Shown piece after piece: positions 16,226 through 27,600 of a DNA stretch of 64,000 nt; position 1 is the first letter of the stretch, and each line of letters opens with the position of its first letter. Under the pieces are notes generated by a model. It saw only the letters and a program-made list of their open reading frames with translations. It had not been told where the DNA came from and searched no databases. Both the position numbers and the translations under genes were made by a program. Origin of the DNA: Oscarella lobularis (Eukaryota > Porifera > Homoscleromorpha > Homosclerophorida > Oscarellidae); contig NC_089193.1 of NCBI RefSeq assembly GCF_947507565.1, positions 1,670,325-1,734,324 on the forward strand. Direction: 5' to 3'.

Positions 16226-16807
16226 CTTGTATCCCTAATGTACCTACTGATAAAAAACATCAGTCCAGCCCCGCGTAACGCGAGTCGCATTAAGATGGCG
16301 GAGAAAAGTTTGCGAGCCTCGTGGAAACGGTGGTCCTCTAAGTAGGCTCGTTCTACGCGCGCACAGACTAGTCTCACTAGCAGAAATCGGAAATCGTTGA
16401 CAACAGCAGAGATCGAGACCGGCGCATTCCGAGCGATGCAGCGGGCCTCTACAACGCGAAGCGATATCATGGGCTTTAACAGCTAATAAGGAGAAGAACA
16501 GGGAGAGAAAAAGAAGTGGGCCCCTATCGATTTTCCACGTGCACTGCTGGATAAGAGCCAAGGTGAGTCCTATGGAAGCTTCTTTATTACAATCTTGTCT
16601 ATGATGCATTCACCAATGGGAATCTCTCTGAATATCCGTGTAGTCATTCAAATGTGTTATTATCTGAGCTTATTTGAATGATTAATTAAATAATTGAAAT
16701 TATGCACTGACTCTTAATTTATTGAATTTTTCTAGACAACAACTAAAGGAGACTGGAGAGAGGATCTCTCAGCAAATCAAGTGTCTCTCGTAAAGGTATG
16801 ATGTCCC
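16226..16807. other. Unique spacer between satellite and START genes
   Basis: This is non-repetitive sequence of mixed composition. It contains AAGATGGCGG near 16,292, a start-like context, but that frame closes after 16 codons. Possible splice signals (a GT donor near 16,562 and a TCTAG acceptor near 16,734) could belong to a noncoding transcript or to the untranslated part of an unseen gene. I see no protein family here and do not call a gene. Confidence 0.4.
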
Positions 16808-17717
16808 CTACTCCGTTTCGAGTTTTTCTCGCTTGCTGTAATCCTTGGCGTAAAATTTCGTTATTGAATCGTGCATACCAGTGGCTGCTTTCCCGGAAAT
16901 AAGATTGATGGCCATTTTGGGTATGCTACCCTTCAAATCTAACTTGTTGACGAAAGTAGCCCGAGTCGAATCCGCGTCCTCCTCGTCCACTCGAAAAATA
17001 AACCCAGAATTCATTTCACCCCTTTGTAAGTCAAAAATTAGAGAGTCGTAGGCCTAAATCGGCGATTTCCTTGCCTTATGAAATTCGGTGTTATTGGAGC
17101 ACTGGGATGAGTCGTTGGTTTCATTAGAACCACAATCTGCTTGGGCTCCTTTCTGATTTTTTTGTCTGAGACGAAGTCTCGGTTTTTGATTGGCACTGGC
17201 AGTTTTAGAACTCTAGATATAAGGACTTTGGGTAGCTAGAACGAACTCGCGAGGGCCTAACGTACGTGTGTAAAACGGACAGCTCCCCATTGGACTCGAG
17301 CTCGTCGAAAACGATGATTCGTTCATCCCAAGCCAAGCGCACGTCTCGAACGTTAAGCATTTCGTAAACTAAGACGATAACCACTGACAATAGAGGACTT
17401 TTTCTCTTTGGCTTTGGTGACCCCGCAGCCAAGGGCGTGGCAAAAAGTTCATTCCTGATCTATCGGCTCTACCTGCTTGCATGGGAATTCCCTTGAAGAG
17501 CATCTTTCCCTAAGAGTCAGTTCCTCCGGTTTTTATCTCTCTCCCGTCCTGACTCCTATACCTTCACTTGTCGTATCGTTTCGCTGTTTTCCTTGCTTTT
17601 CCACACTTCTACGGCGGGCGTCTTTTTAGACAGAGTCCACCCGTCGTTTTCACCGGCCTCTGCGGCCGAGAAAAGACGCTCAAAGTCGTCTTCGGTGAAG
17701 GGGTCTTTCTCAGCCAT
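16808..17717 (-). CDS. START-domain lipid-transfer protein (copy A)
   Basis: A small one-domain START protein, probably a cytosolic carrier of a phospholipid, sterol or similar lipid. Five exons read from ATG at 17,717. The first (MAEKDPFTEDDFERLF) ends at a donor at 17,562, followed by exons holding GKMLFKGIPMQ, then VYEMLNVRDVRLAWDER, then KNRDFVS with KPTTHPSAP, and last LKGSIPKMAINLI with KFYAKDYSK. The WDE core and NRDFV strand are typical of the PCTP/STARD branch. The start matches that of the neighbouring copy B. The fourth intron uses a GC donor (ATAAG then GCAAGG) where copies B and C have GT. The acceptor of the third exon is ambiguous by a few codons. About 200 aa, the length of a lone START domain. 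It is the first of three head-to-tail paralogues. The ligand cannot be told from the sequence. Confidence 0.85.
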
Positions 17718-17826
17718 AAACAATGAGGAAGGGGGATGTGATTAGGGGGAGAGAGAGATAATGTAATCTGTCGCGTGTGCACAACATTTATTGTTCGCAA
17801 CAATTCGAAAAAACAGTTCGTTTTTT

Positions 17827-18780
17827 TTAATTTGCTTTGGGTCGCTTGCTGTATTCTTTGGCGTAGAATTTCGGTATCGATTCAAAGGTCATGACAGCGG
17901 CCTTGGTCGATACGAAATTGATGGCGATCATAGGTAACTTGCCCTTCAAATCCGTTTTACTATAAAACAAGACTTCACTCGAGTTGGGATCGTCTTTATC
18001 CGCTTGTAGAATAAAGGCCCCATTGAGGTCACCCCTGCAAAAAGAGAAATCAATTTTTTTATTGATTTTGTGTTGTAAGACTACCTTATGAAATCGGGTT
18101 TTTCTGGTGCACTGGGGTGCGTTGTTGGTTTCAGTAGAATCAATATTCTGTTGGCCTCCTTTCTGATCCCTCGAGCGGAAACGAAGTCGCGTCGTTTGAT
18201 CAGTGGCCCCGGTAGTTTTATAACACTAGAAAACACCATTTATGTTTTTTGCAACTTAACTAAGTGTACTACTAGCTTACGAGTACAAAGCAGACCACTC
18301 TCCGTCAATGTCAGATTCGATCACTTTCATACACTGGAGTGGCTCGTCCCACTTCACCCTTAGTTCCGGATCGTTAGTCATTTCGAATACTGAAAGCGAG
18401 CATAGGTCAAAGAGACAATAGAGGGAGTTACATGCATGCACCCATTGACCCAACCATGCATGCATGAATACCAGATAAGGTAACACCTTTCCCGGCCGGC
18501 GAGCGCCTTACTGTATTCTGCTTACGGTCTTCTAGTGAAATCCCTGGAAATTTCATCGTTCCCTAATAGTCGTCAATTGTTTCGTTGTCTCCGCATTTCA
18601 CTAGTTCACACGCACCTTGAGTTGTCTCACTGGGTCGCTCTTTTCGGCGAATTTCCACACTGTCAGGCCGGGCATTTGCTTTGCCTGCGTCCACCCGTCC
18701 TTTAACTCCTGTTCGTCGACCTTCACGGCGTCGAAAATACGCTCAAAGTCCTCATCGGTGAACGGATCTCCCGTGGCCAT
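17827..18780 (-). CDS. START-domain lipid-transfer protein (copy B)
   Basis: Paralogue of copy A with the same five-exon plan. Exon 1 (18,780-18,616) begins MATGDPFTDEDFERIF. The middle exons give FEMTNDPELRVKWDEP and DGEWSALYS, then LPGPLIKRRDFVSARGI with KPTTHPSAPEKPDFIR. The last exon gives LKGKLPMIAINFVSTKAA and KFYAKEYSKRPKAN before TAA at 17,827. An upstream in-frame ATG at 18,801 exists, but 18,780 matches copy A and is preferred. The START-type WDE motif and the region before the C-terminal helix are intact. All introns are GT-AG. Lipid binding and intermembrane transfer are inferred from the family, and PCTP/STARD-like is the closest guess. Confidence 0.87.
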
Positions 18781-18914
18781 TGAGTAACAGGGCGTGGTCA
18801 CTAACGAATAACGTTTTTCGCGATCCCGTATCGGAAAAAAAGCAAATTTAGTGATTCAAATTCTTTTAATTGCGTCCTCTTTTCTAACTAAACGTCTGCA
18901 GTTGCACGCAGTAT

Positions 18915-19799
18915 CTACTTTTGGTCCTCTTTCTTTAGGTACGTCTTCTTGTAGTAGTCAGTCATTTCGTCTCCCATGGCGAATGCTCGCGACTCGGCAA
19001 CGAAATTGACGACAGATGCGGGCAGCCATCCTTTCAAATCAAACTGCTGTATGAAGACGAGGTGGCTAGTGTTCGGATCATCTTTGTCAGAAGAAATGCG
19101 AACAGACGACAGCAAAATATCAGCTCTAAAACCAAGGTAAGCACTTATAAACAAATAGAGACACAATAGATAAAAAATGTACCGAATGGGACTTGACTTG
19201 GGTGGACATTTGGGATGAGTAGCATTCTTGTACACAATCAACGTCTCATTGGGACTTCTAATAGTCTTGGCGTGTAGCAGAACGTCTCTGTTGCTACACG
19301 GCATCGGCATCTTGATAACCCTAGATTAGAATCCCCGCTCCAAAATCAATGTAGCAAAAAAGAAGGTCTCTATAGAAACCAGTAAACAATCTTTGTATCG
19401 TCGTCGAGTATATCGATGTCTTTCATATCCTTAGCCATTGTGTCCCACTCCCCCCGAATATTCATGTCATTGATAATTTTCTCCACTACGTATAGAACAA
19501 AGGAGATCGCACCAGCACTTCTACTTCCGTGTCACGCAACCATACTAATATCCATCGGAATTCCCTCGAAAACGGCTTTGCACTGAACGATTCGAATGGT
19601 GGGTGAGCTGAGGTGAGCTGCGAAAAGGTTTTCTCACCATTGTCACTCGATGTTTTCCCGTGTTCTTCGTGTAGCGATACATTTTCGCTTCGAGACGCTC
19701 GTTGACGAGTTTCCAGTCGGCTTCAGCGTTTTCCAGGTCTCTCGCCTTCTGGATCTCCTCGTCGGTGAGGCCGTCGTCGAAAGGGGAACTCGAAGCCAT
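18915..19799 (-). CDS. START-domain lipid-transfer protein (copy C)
   Basis: Third and most diverged START copy. Exon 1 (19,799-19,638) starts MASSSPFDDGLTDEEIQKA. Later exons give CKAVFEGIPMDI, then EKIINDMNIRGEWDTMAKD, then PMPCSNRDVLLHAKTI with NATHPKCPP, and last FDLKGWLPASVVNFVAES with a lysine-rich tail ending at 18,915. The intron positions match those of copies A and B, which supports tandem duplication. Its start lies 144 bp from the start of the divergent kinase gene, so the two may share a promoter. A lipid-carrier role is inferred from the fold only. Confidence 0.85.
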
Positions 19800-19943
19800 T
19801 GGAATGTGCAAAGCAGCGTCGTCAATATTAACAGATCGACATGGCCCGTTTTCCGGAAGAGGCGTGTGAATAGGCGCGTTTGCGCTCGATAACGCGCGCC
19901 GAGTGGGGACACCCCGGACAGGTCCTCCCGAACTTGCTGACTA
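19800..19943. promoter_or_regulatory. Divergent promoter, START copy C / kinase-Claw gene
   Basis: Only 144 bp separate the two outward-facing start codons. The gap is GC-rich, holds several CGCG steps and an ETS-like CCGGAAG near 19,854, and has no TATA box that I can see. A shared bidirectional promoter is inferred from the spacing. Confidence 0.55.
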
Positions 19944-22900
19944 ATGGCTTCAGAGTCGTCCCCAGTCGATTTGGAGCAGAAAAAGAAGGTCGAAAGTCTT
20001 CGACAGCGGGTGCCCTACGAACTACAGGAGACGAAAACCTACGTGTGGCACAAAAAGGACGTTCTCGGACGTGGATCGTTCGGAAAAGTCTGCCGCGGTT
20101 GGAATAAGGTACAAAAGGGCGCGAAACGCTCTGCATAGCACTCTAAAACGCAACGAAAACGGGTGGGGGGCTTCGACGCGACCCGGAAGCAAAACTGACT
20201 AGATTCGAATTTTTTAGCAATTTTTCGACGTCGTAGCGGTAAAAATAGTGCGCAGAGAGCACTACGAACGCGATGCGAAAGTTCGCGAGAATTTGGTGCG
20301 CGAAATAAAAATTCAGAAGAATTTGGGCGACTGTGAAAACGTCGTGAAATTATTCGAAATCGAGGTGGAAGAGAAACAAAATTCGAGGATTTAGTATAGT
20401 GCTGAAATATTGATTAGAAAGCCAGCGAGGGACGGATACTCATTATGGAATTATGCGACAGCGATTTGCAGCAGCACTTGAAGAGGGTAAAGGGTCTGGA
20501 TGAGAGCTCCACGAAGGATTTTCTCAAGCAAATCGGTAGGATAGGAAACATAGATAGGGATTAGATTAAATTTATTTATTAGCCAACGGGTTGAAAAGAA
20601 TGCACAATGCCGGAATTGTTCACAGGGATCTAAAACCGGGGAATATCCTCCTGAAAAGAGATGCGCTGACTCATAAGATTACTGTAAGTTGGGAAGAGAG
20701 CATTGTCTCTGATTTTAGAGGCGTTGGGTTTAGTACAAATTGGCTGATTTTGGGTTCGCGCGATCGTTTCTGAGCGACGAGCAGAAAACGCTTCAAATGC
20801 AGTCTCTCGCTGGAACTCCCGTTTTTATGGTATCCAAGACAAGAAGACGCAGTACTGTTTTATATTCATTTGTCTACTTTTTTTTAGGCACCTGAGGCTT
20901 TAGAATGCGTTTTTTATCACGGAAAGGTTCGTTGTAGATTTTCTTTCTATATTAGATCTGTTTTCATTTTTTGCGTAGACTTATGATCAGAAAGTCGACT
21001 TGTGGAGTGTCGGCGCTTTGCTCTATAACTGCCTCATTGGCAAGCCGGGCTTCTATGCGGTATCAAAATACAAGCTAACGAGAAAGAATTCTTTATGACG
21101 ACTCTTGCAGAATTTGCAAATGATTTTGGATATACTGAAACGAAAGGGCGACGCTATTGCGTTCGAACGAAACGCGCCGGGCGGAACGCGCTACATAAAC
21201 GAGCTACCCCCTGAAGTCGATTCTCGTCTATCAAAGTAGCGAAACCAAAAGTCTTAGAGATTTTCTTCTCAAGACATTTTCACCCTAGGAGTTTCAAGGA
21301 AAAGATGAACGATTTAATGAGACGTCTTCTCGCTCTCGACGCGAAGAAGCGCATGTCTTATCCGGATTTTTTCAGTTTTGTCGACTCGCTGAACGCCGGC
21401 GAAATCGTCTTGTTTCACGTCGGACCCGGGCAACGTTACGAAATCAGCCCCAATCCGAATGAAAGGTAACGTAGTGGACTCTCGATTTTTTAGTGGAGTT
21501 TTATTTTCTAGTTGCAAATCGTTGATTGCGCGGCTATTGTCTCGCGCTCGTTTACCGTGCCCGCGCGATCGTGCCGTTGTAATCACCGAACGGGGAGTCG
21601 AAAATCTGGCCAATTTTGACGACGTTCCGGAATTTTTGAAAGTCCCAAAAGTGAGCCTCGCACAACGAGACGAAATTAAAAAAAAATCACTAATCTATTT
21701 GAAAGGAATCGCCTCGAATTTTCATCTACAACGAAGAAAGCCTTGATTCTTCGCTAGTTCCGAATTACATCAGTCCAGCTGTGAAACAACTGAGTATGCA
21801 ATGCATGGGACTTCGATTTGTGGCGTCACTATTTTTATAGATGAAAGCCTGCAGGATGCGACGGAAAGAAATCGGCTTATTTACAATGTGACGTCGTCAA
21901 ATTATTGATTTTTCCTCGTTATTCTGGGGGTTTAGGCGAAAAAGCTTGCTGATTTTTGTGAGTTTGTTCTCAAGGACGCGCGAGAATGGACTAATAGTCA
22001 AATCAAAGGACTTCACTGCTACCAGTGCGTTTTAGAAGGGAGGCTAGGATTTCTTTGCGAAAGTCTTTCGCTTCTAGGGCTCTGCTTGCGACGTGCAACA
22101 AGGAAATGGGGCGAGTTTGCGCCGAGGCTTCGCAGATAAGGGAAGCGTTTTGCATCCGAGCCGCTTGCATGAAGGAGTGGTGCGTAAGAATACGAAAATG
22201 TTGAATTGACGCGTTTTCTATTGTTTCTATTTCAGCATGGAGGCGGATAGGGAATGCTTAGCTCAATTCAAGACTGCGGCAGTGGATTCTTTGAACGCTG
22301 GCTTTGAGCAATTTCACGAAAAGGAGAAACAGGTACATTTAGGCATTAGACATTCGAGGTGGGTCTCTGCATAGACATTTGAAGTTTCTGTCGGACGTGG
22401 ACGAAGTCGTGGGAAAGAGCAGACAAACAATAGAGAACATCAAGGAGGTAAAGAACCAGCCTTTCGCCTCTAATCATCACTCCGAATTGGCCGCGCTCGT
22501 TCACATTGGCGACGAAGTGAAACGACTCTCGGTGCGAAATCTCCGTCTTGGGAGCTTTTGATAGAGAATCTATAATAGGGAGAGGAGAGTCTGAAGAAAG
22601 CCGAGTTTCTGCTCAGATCGACCAAGGACTATCACGTCGATTTTATAGACGAACTCCACAAGAGAATGAGGTAGAAATCTTTGGATATTTATCGTGAGAT
22701 TTTCTTGCGAGTCTTTGTTCTAAAGGGAGACCTATTTTCCTCTCCGCGAAGGCCGCTTTCTCTCCGAAGAGCTTCGTCTCCTCAGAACCAAGCGACTGGA
22801 GGAAGCTGTGAAGGAACTAATGGACGTGCAGCGAAATGTGAAGAAGTCCATATTCCAAGCAATGGCCCAGGTGAGAAGCAAAGGGAAAGGAAAGAACCTT

Positions 22901-24057
22901 GGCTATTGTGCGTTTAGGATGAAGCCTCCGAGACTGTGGTGGCTGAATTAAAGCACGAATTGCAGGAGAAAAAGCAGGCGTGTCAGCAACTACAAGGGAA
23001 ACTGAAAGAGATGATGGAAAAGAGAGCCGAAGAAGATCTATTGGCAAACGACGAAGTGGCTGACGATTTCGCCGATTTCTCCATAATTCCCCACGCGGAA
23101 TCACCAAAAGAAACAGCAACGGAAAAGAAAGACAACGGTCCTTTGGATTCTCCTGACGGAGCGGCGACGGCGGCGAATGAGCCGGATCCCGAAGCAACGA
23201 TCATTCATCTAAATCCCGAAGCAACGATTCAGCTCGATCAGCAGCCGTCGTTGGACGGCGATGTCGTCGTCAAAGTGCCGAAACTCGACGTGCAGAAAGC
23301 GTGTCAAGGACTGCAGCTCGCCGCGAATTTCTACCGCAATCTCGCAAAGTAAGAACGCACTCAGATCTTTAGAAACTTTTGAAATGGGATTTTTTTTCTT
23401 CAGGATGACGAGGGTTGGGGATTCGTTGCCCGCCACTTCGCCGGCTGACGGATCGTCGAGTAAATCGTCGAGCAGATCGTCGACTGTTCCTTTTTTGAGC
23501 GTTTCGCCGTCGGAAATTCCCCCGAGTGAAGATCTCAAGACACGAGTTACGGAAGTGGAAGGTTTCGAATATAGAAGGATTCAAGAGGCCCTTGGTAAGT
23601 GTTTAGTAGGGAAAAGGCGACTTGGTACAATACCTTTGGTTTGTTTTGAAAGGAAACAAAATTTCGCTGTCAAATTTTGGGATTGGAGATTTGATTGTGT
23701 TTTGGCCGACAAACGCTCTTAGGGTTTATCGCGCTATGACGACGACGAAGAATACCTACGTTTTGCACAAGGCTTCGTTGAAAGACTGGAGCTCAGAGTG
23801 AGACAATTGGATAGAGAATTTAACGAGTGAGTGTTAAGATTTTTTATAGGTCGTTGAGTGGACGAGCAATTTTGACGAGAGCAAAGAATGACCCCGTTGC
23901 CACGGTCGCCGGGGACGAGGACAAGTACAAGATGAATTCCGGTCAGAAATACTACGTTATTCGCGCTGATGTACAACAAACGCTTTGATTACGTTTTTTT
24001 CTATTCATATTTTGAGTGTTTTAATGTGTGAAGGTTGTCAATAAACGCGCCGCGTAG
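19944..24057 (+). CDS. TBK1/ULK-like kinase fused to FIP200-type scaffold and Claw
   Basis: Twenty-three exons join in frame to 968 aa. Residues 39-325 are a protein kinase with all key residues: GRGSFG loop (42-47), VAVK Lys64, HRDLKPGN (157-164), DFG (182-184) and APE (210-212). Residues 329-407 look like the ubiquitin-like domain of TBK1 or FIP200. The segment from about 442, with AKKLADFCEF, resembles the FIP200 N-terminal helical domain, whose fold is known to parallel the TBK1 dimerisation domain. Residues 666-705 form a coiled coil, and D718-F-S-I-I722 is a good LC3-interacting motif. Residues 873-968 match the FIP200/ATG11 Claw: NKISLSNFGIGDLIVF, YVLHKASL, and YKMNSGQKYYVIRADVVNK. The kinase end and the ubiquitin-like start share one exon (21,289-21,465), so that join is not a model artefact. 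Family knowledge points to autophagy initiation or TBK1-type signalling. The role itself is inferred. The last exon (24,034-24,057) follows the human C terminus; without that splice the frame stops at 23,986-23,988. Confidence 0.85.
23062..23088 (+). other. Predicted LC3-interacting (LIR) motif in the kinase-Claw protein
   Basis: These bases encode DDFADFSII (residues 714-722). The core D-F-S-I-I fits the acidic plus aromatic-x-x-aliphatic rule for binding ATG8/LC3 proteins, with more acidic residues before it. It lies in a low-complexity acidic stretch after the coiled coil, as LIRs often do. FIP200 also carries a LIR. Confidence 0.55.
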
Positions 24058-24658
24058 ATTCTAGAGGCAGACGAATCAGAACCGAATGACGCTGGCTCTC
24101 CATATCTCCAAGGTTTGCAAACTGCTACCGATACCTCCCTCTGCAAGCCATCTTTCCTTATAGAGGTACCCAAGACGCGGACAGATATATTAGAAGGTTC
24201 AGTGGATGGGTGAGCAATCAGATCTCCGAACCTTCGCAGGTAAGCGGGGCTAACCTTTGAGACAGACCAATGATCGAAGAGGCGGGGGGCGGGCACGTGG
24301 GTCATTTTTCTTGGGAATACCGGGTGTACTCGCGAGAGAGATCATTCCCATTTCCATTTCTTTACCAGTCGTAGATACTTAGTTTAGAAGCGATTTGGGT
24401 CTTTTGTTTTTTTGCGGCGTAATAAGGTCCGGTCCCCCAACGCCGGAGGCGTGAGCGCAGTATGGACAGATCACGCTCTCACGTGGTCGTCGTCCAATGG
24501 AAGCGGCGTGCTCAATCGCAGAATCGCGTGACGCACCCCGTTTCGGTACCAAGCAGAGCGATCGCCTCTTTAAACCCCGTCACGCTTCACTGAGTAGGGC
24601 CATCTCACTCACGCCTTGGAATAGTCAAAGCGATTGAAGGAAATTAACGACAGAGAAG
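24058..24658. other. Intergenic region before the giant MAM receptor
   Basis: The first 160 bp stay open in one frame after an AG at 24,057 (ILEADESEPNDAG and on, closing at a TGA near 24,211). They could be an alternative last exon of the kinase-Claw gene or its 3' untranslated region. The rest is GC-rich and leads to the receptor start. No other gene is seen. Confidence 0.4.
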
Positions 24659-27600
24659 ATGACAGCTTCTTGTCGTTGGCGAGCCTTCGCCACTCTCTTT
24701 GCACTCTTTTTGGCAAACAGTAAGAAAGCGGAACCCGGCCTTTTTTTGGCGAGATTGAACTGCCTGACTTTTATTTACCTGGTTACCTGGGCGATAGAGA
24801 AGAAACTACTCGTTTTCAGGGTTATTTGTAGGGCGTGGTTTGGCCAAAATACAATTGTGCATGATATTTGCAAACCGAGCCGCACGCTGGATTGCTTGCT
24901 AAAGACTTATCTCTCCCTAAGCAGAGTTGCCCTGACTTTCAGTTAGACCACGCTCGCCCCCTACTTTCCGTTTATAAGCATAAAAGGGGAGGAGCTGCCC
25001 TATTTTCATTCTATTGTTGTTTTCATCTTAGGTCAAGCGCAGCAACGTAAGCAAACCTACAGGAACCATCATCTTTATTAAAAAAAACACGATTTCCTCT
25101 CCTTAGCGCCGACGTGCGCCAGTCTGAAGCAGGACTTCGAAACGGGTTTGGGTCTCTTCTCCCAAAGCCGATCGGACGACTTCGATTGGACGCGCCGCTC
25201 TGGCCGCACGACGTCGTCGAACACGGGCCCGACCAGGGACTACGATCCAGGCACGGCGGCCGGCTGGTACGTTTACATCGAGACGTCGTTTCCGCGTAGA
25301 AACGGCGACGTGGCGCGAATCGATTCGACTTCGTTTCCGCCGCTTTTGCCGTCGAAAACGTGCACCATCCAATTCGGCTATCACATGTACGGCGCGACGA
25401 CGAGAACGCTCAACGTTTCGGTGACCGACGTCGTGACGAAGAAAGAATACATTCTCTTTTCGGAGACCGGGAACAAGGGAAATCAGTGGAATTGCGGGAG
25501 CATCAGTTTCGATCGGACGCAGATTACAGGCAATTGGACGGTGACGATAATTTTCGTGAAAAAAAGACGACGTGTTTAATTTTTTTGTTAGGTGTCTTTT
25601 ACTGGTGTACGGGGGACGAGTTGGTCGGGCGATATTGCGGTCGACGGTATCGAGCCGTCGCCTGGCTGCGGCTGCGGTAAGGCGAAGAACCAACGACGAC
25701 GGAATTCGAAACGTTTTTTTCGTTTATCTTGCAGCTGGTCCTTCGTATCCTTGCATTGAAACCGACACCGATTTTGACTCCGGCTGGGGCATGTTTAGCA
25801 ACAATGACACTGTGGACGATTTCAACTGGAGTCTACGACGAGGCACGACGCCGAGCTTTTTCACGGGTCCGATGCGGGATCACACTACGGGATCCGGTAA
25901 GGGCAAGAAATCTTTATGATAAAATTATCTTGATTCGGTTTCTCTATTTTAGGTCAGTACGCTTACATTGAGACAAGTTTTCCGCGAGCAAACGGCGACG
26001 AGGCGCATCTCTTTTCGAAGTGGATTCAGGGAAGTGGAAACGACTGCAGCTGCACGATGTCGTTCTGGTATCACATGTACGGCACCTCGACTGGCACGCT
26101 TCGAGTTGAGATCGAGAAAATGGGCCAGCAGGGACCTCGCGCTGTAGTCTGGTTGAAGACGGGAAACCAAGGCAATCAATGGATAAACGACTTCGTGTGT
26201 CTCAACTCGACGTCGCTCTATCGCATCGTTTTTGTCGGCGTTCGCGGAACGAGTTTCACAGGAGATATCGCCATCGATGACATAAAACTGAATAAATGCA
26301 ATTGTCCAAGTAACTTTGGCTTCTAAATAATAATTAATATTTTATTAAATTTCTTTTGTTTGTAGAGCCTTTACCGGCACCAATCCGTAAGACTCTCTTA
26401 AATTTAAGCACAGGGTTTTTGATTTTCTTTATATAGCCGTTATGCCTACCAATTGCACATTTGGCGTTGGCTCAACCGGCACTTTCTGCGATTGGAAGCA
26501 AGCCATATCTCCGGACGTCTTCTGGGAGACGAAGCACGGACAATCGGTGACTCCCGACACGGGACCCGACGGCGGTTACGGCGGAACGGGTCGCTACGCT
26601 CTCGTAACGAGCTCCGGTCAGACGGGCGCGGCAATCATGATGGGCCCGTGGATCAAGTACAACGAATCGAAGAACGCTCAACTGACAATAGCGTATAATA
26701 TGTACGGAAAAGACATCGTTAATCTCACTGTCGGCTACGAGATGATGTTGTACGACGACACTGTGGGTCTCGTTCCGCAGCCGGTCGTGCCACTGCAGAC
26801 GTATCAAGGCGATCAGGGGCAGGGATGGAATGTGATGACTATTGATTTGGCGGCGGCTATTGGCGGAAAGAGTTGCGGCGGGGGCATGATCATTTTCCGA
26901 ATTCACATTACGGCTTTTGTCGACGGAAGCGATTTGGGCGACATCGCCATTGACAGCATCATATTTTCACCTAAGCCAGCCAGTAAGACTAAGAGAAATA
27001 GAGTAATTATGCATAATAAGACGAATCCACGTCTCTAATTAATTAATTAATTAATTAATTATTTAAATCTTGTTTTAGATCCTTGCCGTGATGACCAGTT
27101 TGCCTGTCCCTTCTTCTTCGGTTTTAGCTGTTTGACGAACGTCCGATGTAACGGACATCAAAACTGTTCCACGGCCGACGACGAGGCCAACTGCCCGGAG
27201 AGTTGCGATTTCGAGTCGGGATTCTGCACGTGGCGAAACGGAACGACCGACACGGAGCAGTGGACGCGACGACAGGGCCGCACGCCGTCGTTTAACACGG
27301 GCCCGTCCAGCGATCACACGACAGGAAGCAGCTCAGGTGAATATTATCTACATGCGAAATTTTATTTATAACTGATTTGTTTAAATAAGGCTATTATCTT
27401 TATTTGGAAACGAGCGGATCTCGTCCGGGTGACTACGCCGAACTCTTGTCGCCGCAATTCTCTCAAACGGGCGCGCAATGTTTGATCTCCTTCTGGTATC
27501 ACATGTACGGGTCGTCGATCGGCACGCTTCAAGTCGTTCTCAAGTCGTCGAGCGGACAACGCGTCCTTTGGCAGCTAGCCGGAAATCAGGGAAACGTGTG

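Noticed and set aside
15987-16238. 83-codon plus-strand frame over the satellite edge with a 25-residue internal repeat
   Set aside because: The repeat is three DNA units (75 bp). It overlaps a minus-strand frame of the same origin and ends just where unique DNA begins, so it reflects the satellite.
19944-24057. Reading the kinase gene as an ordinary TBK1/IKKe
   Set aside because: Kinase, ubiquitin-like and helical parts would allow it, but TBK1 ends after its coiled coil, whereas here a Claw domain follows in phase.
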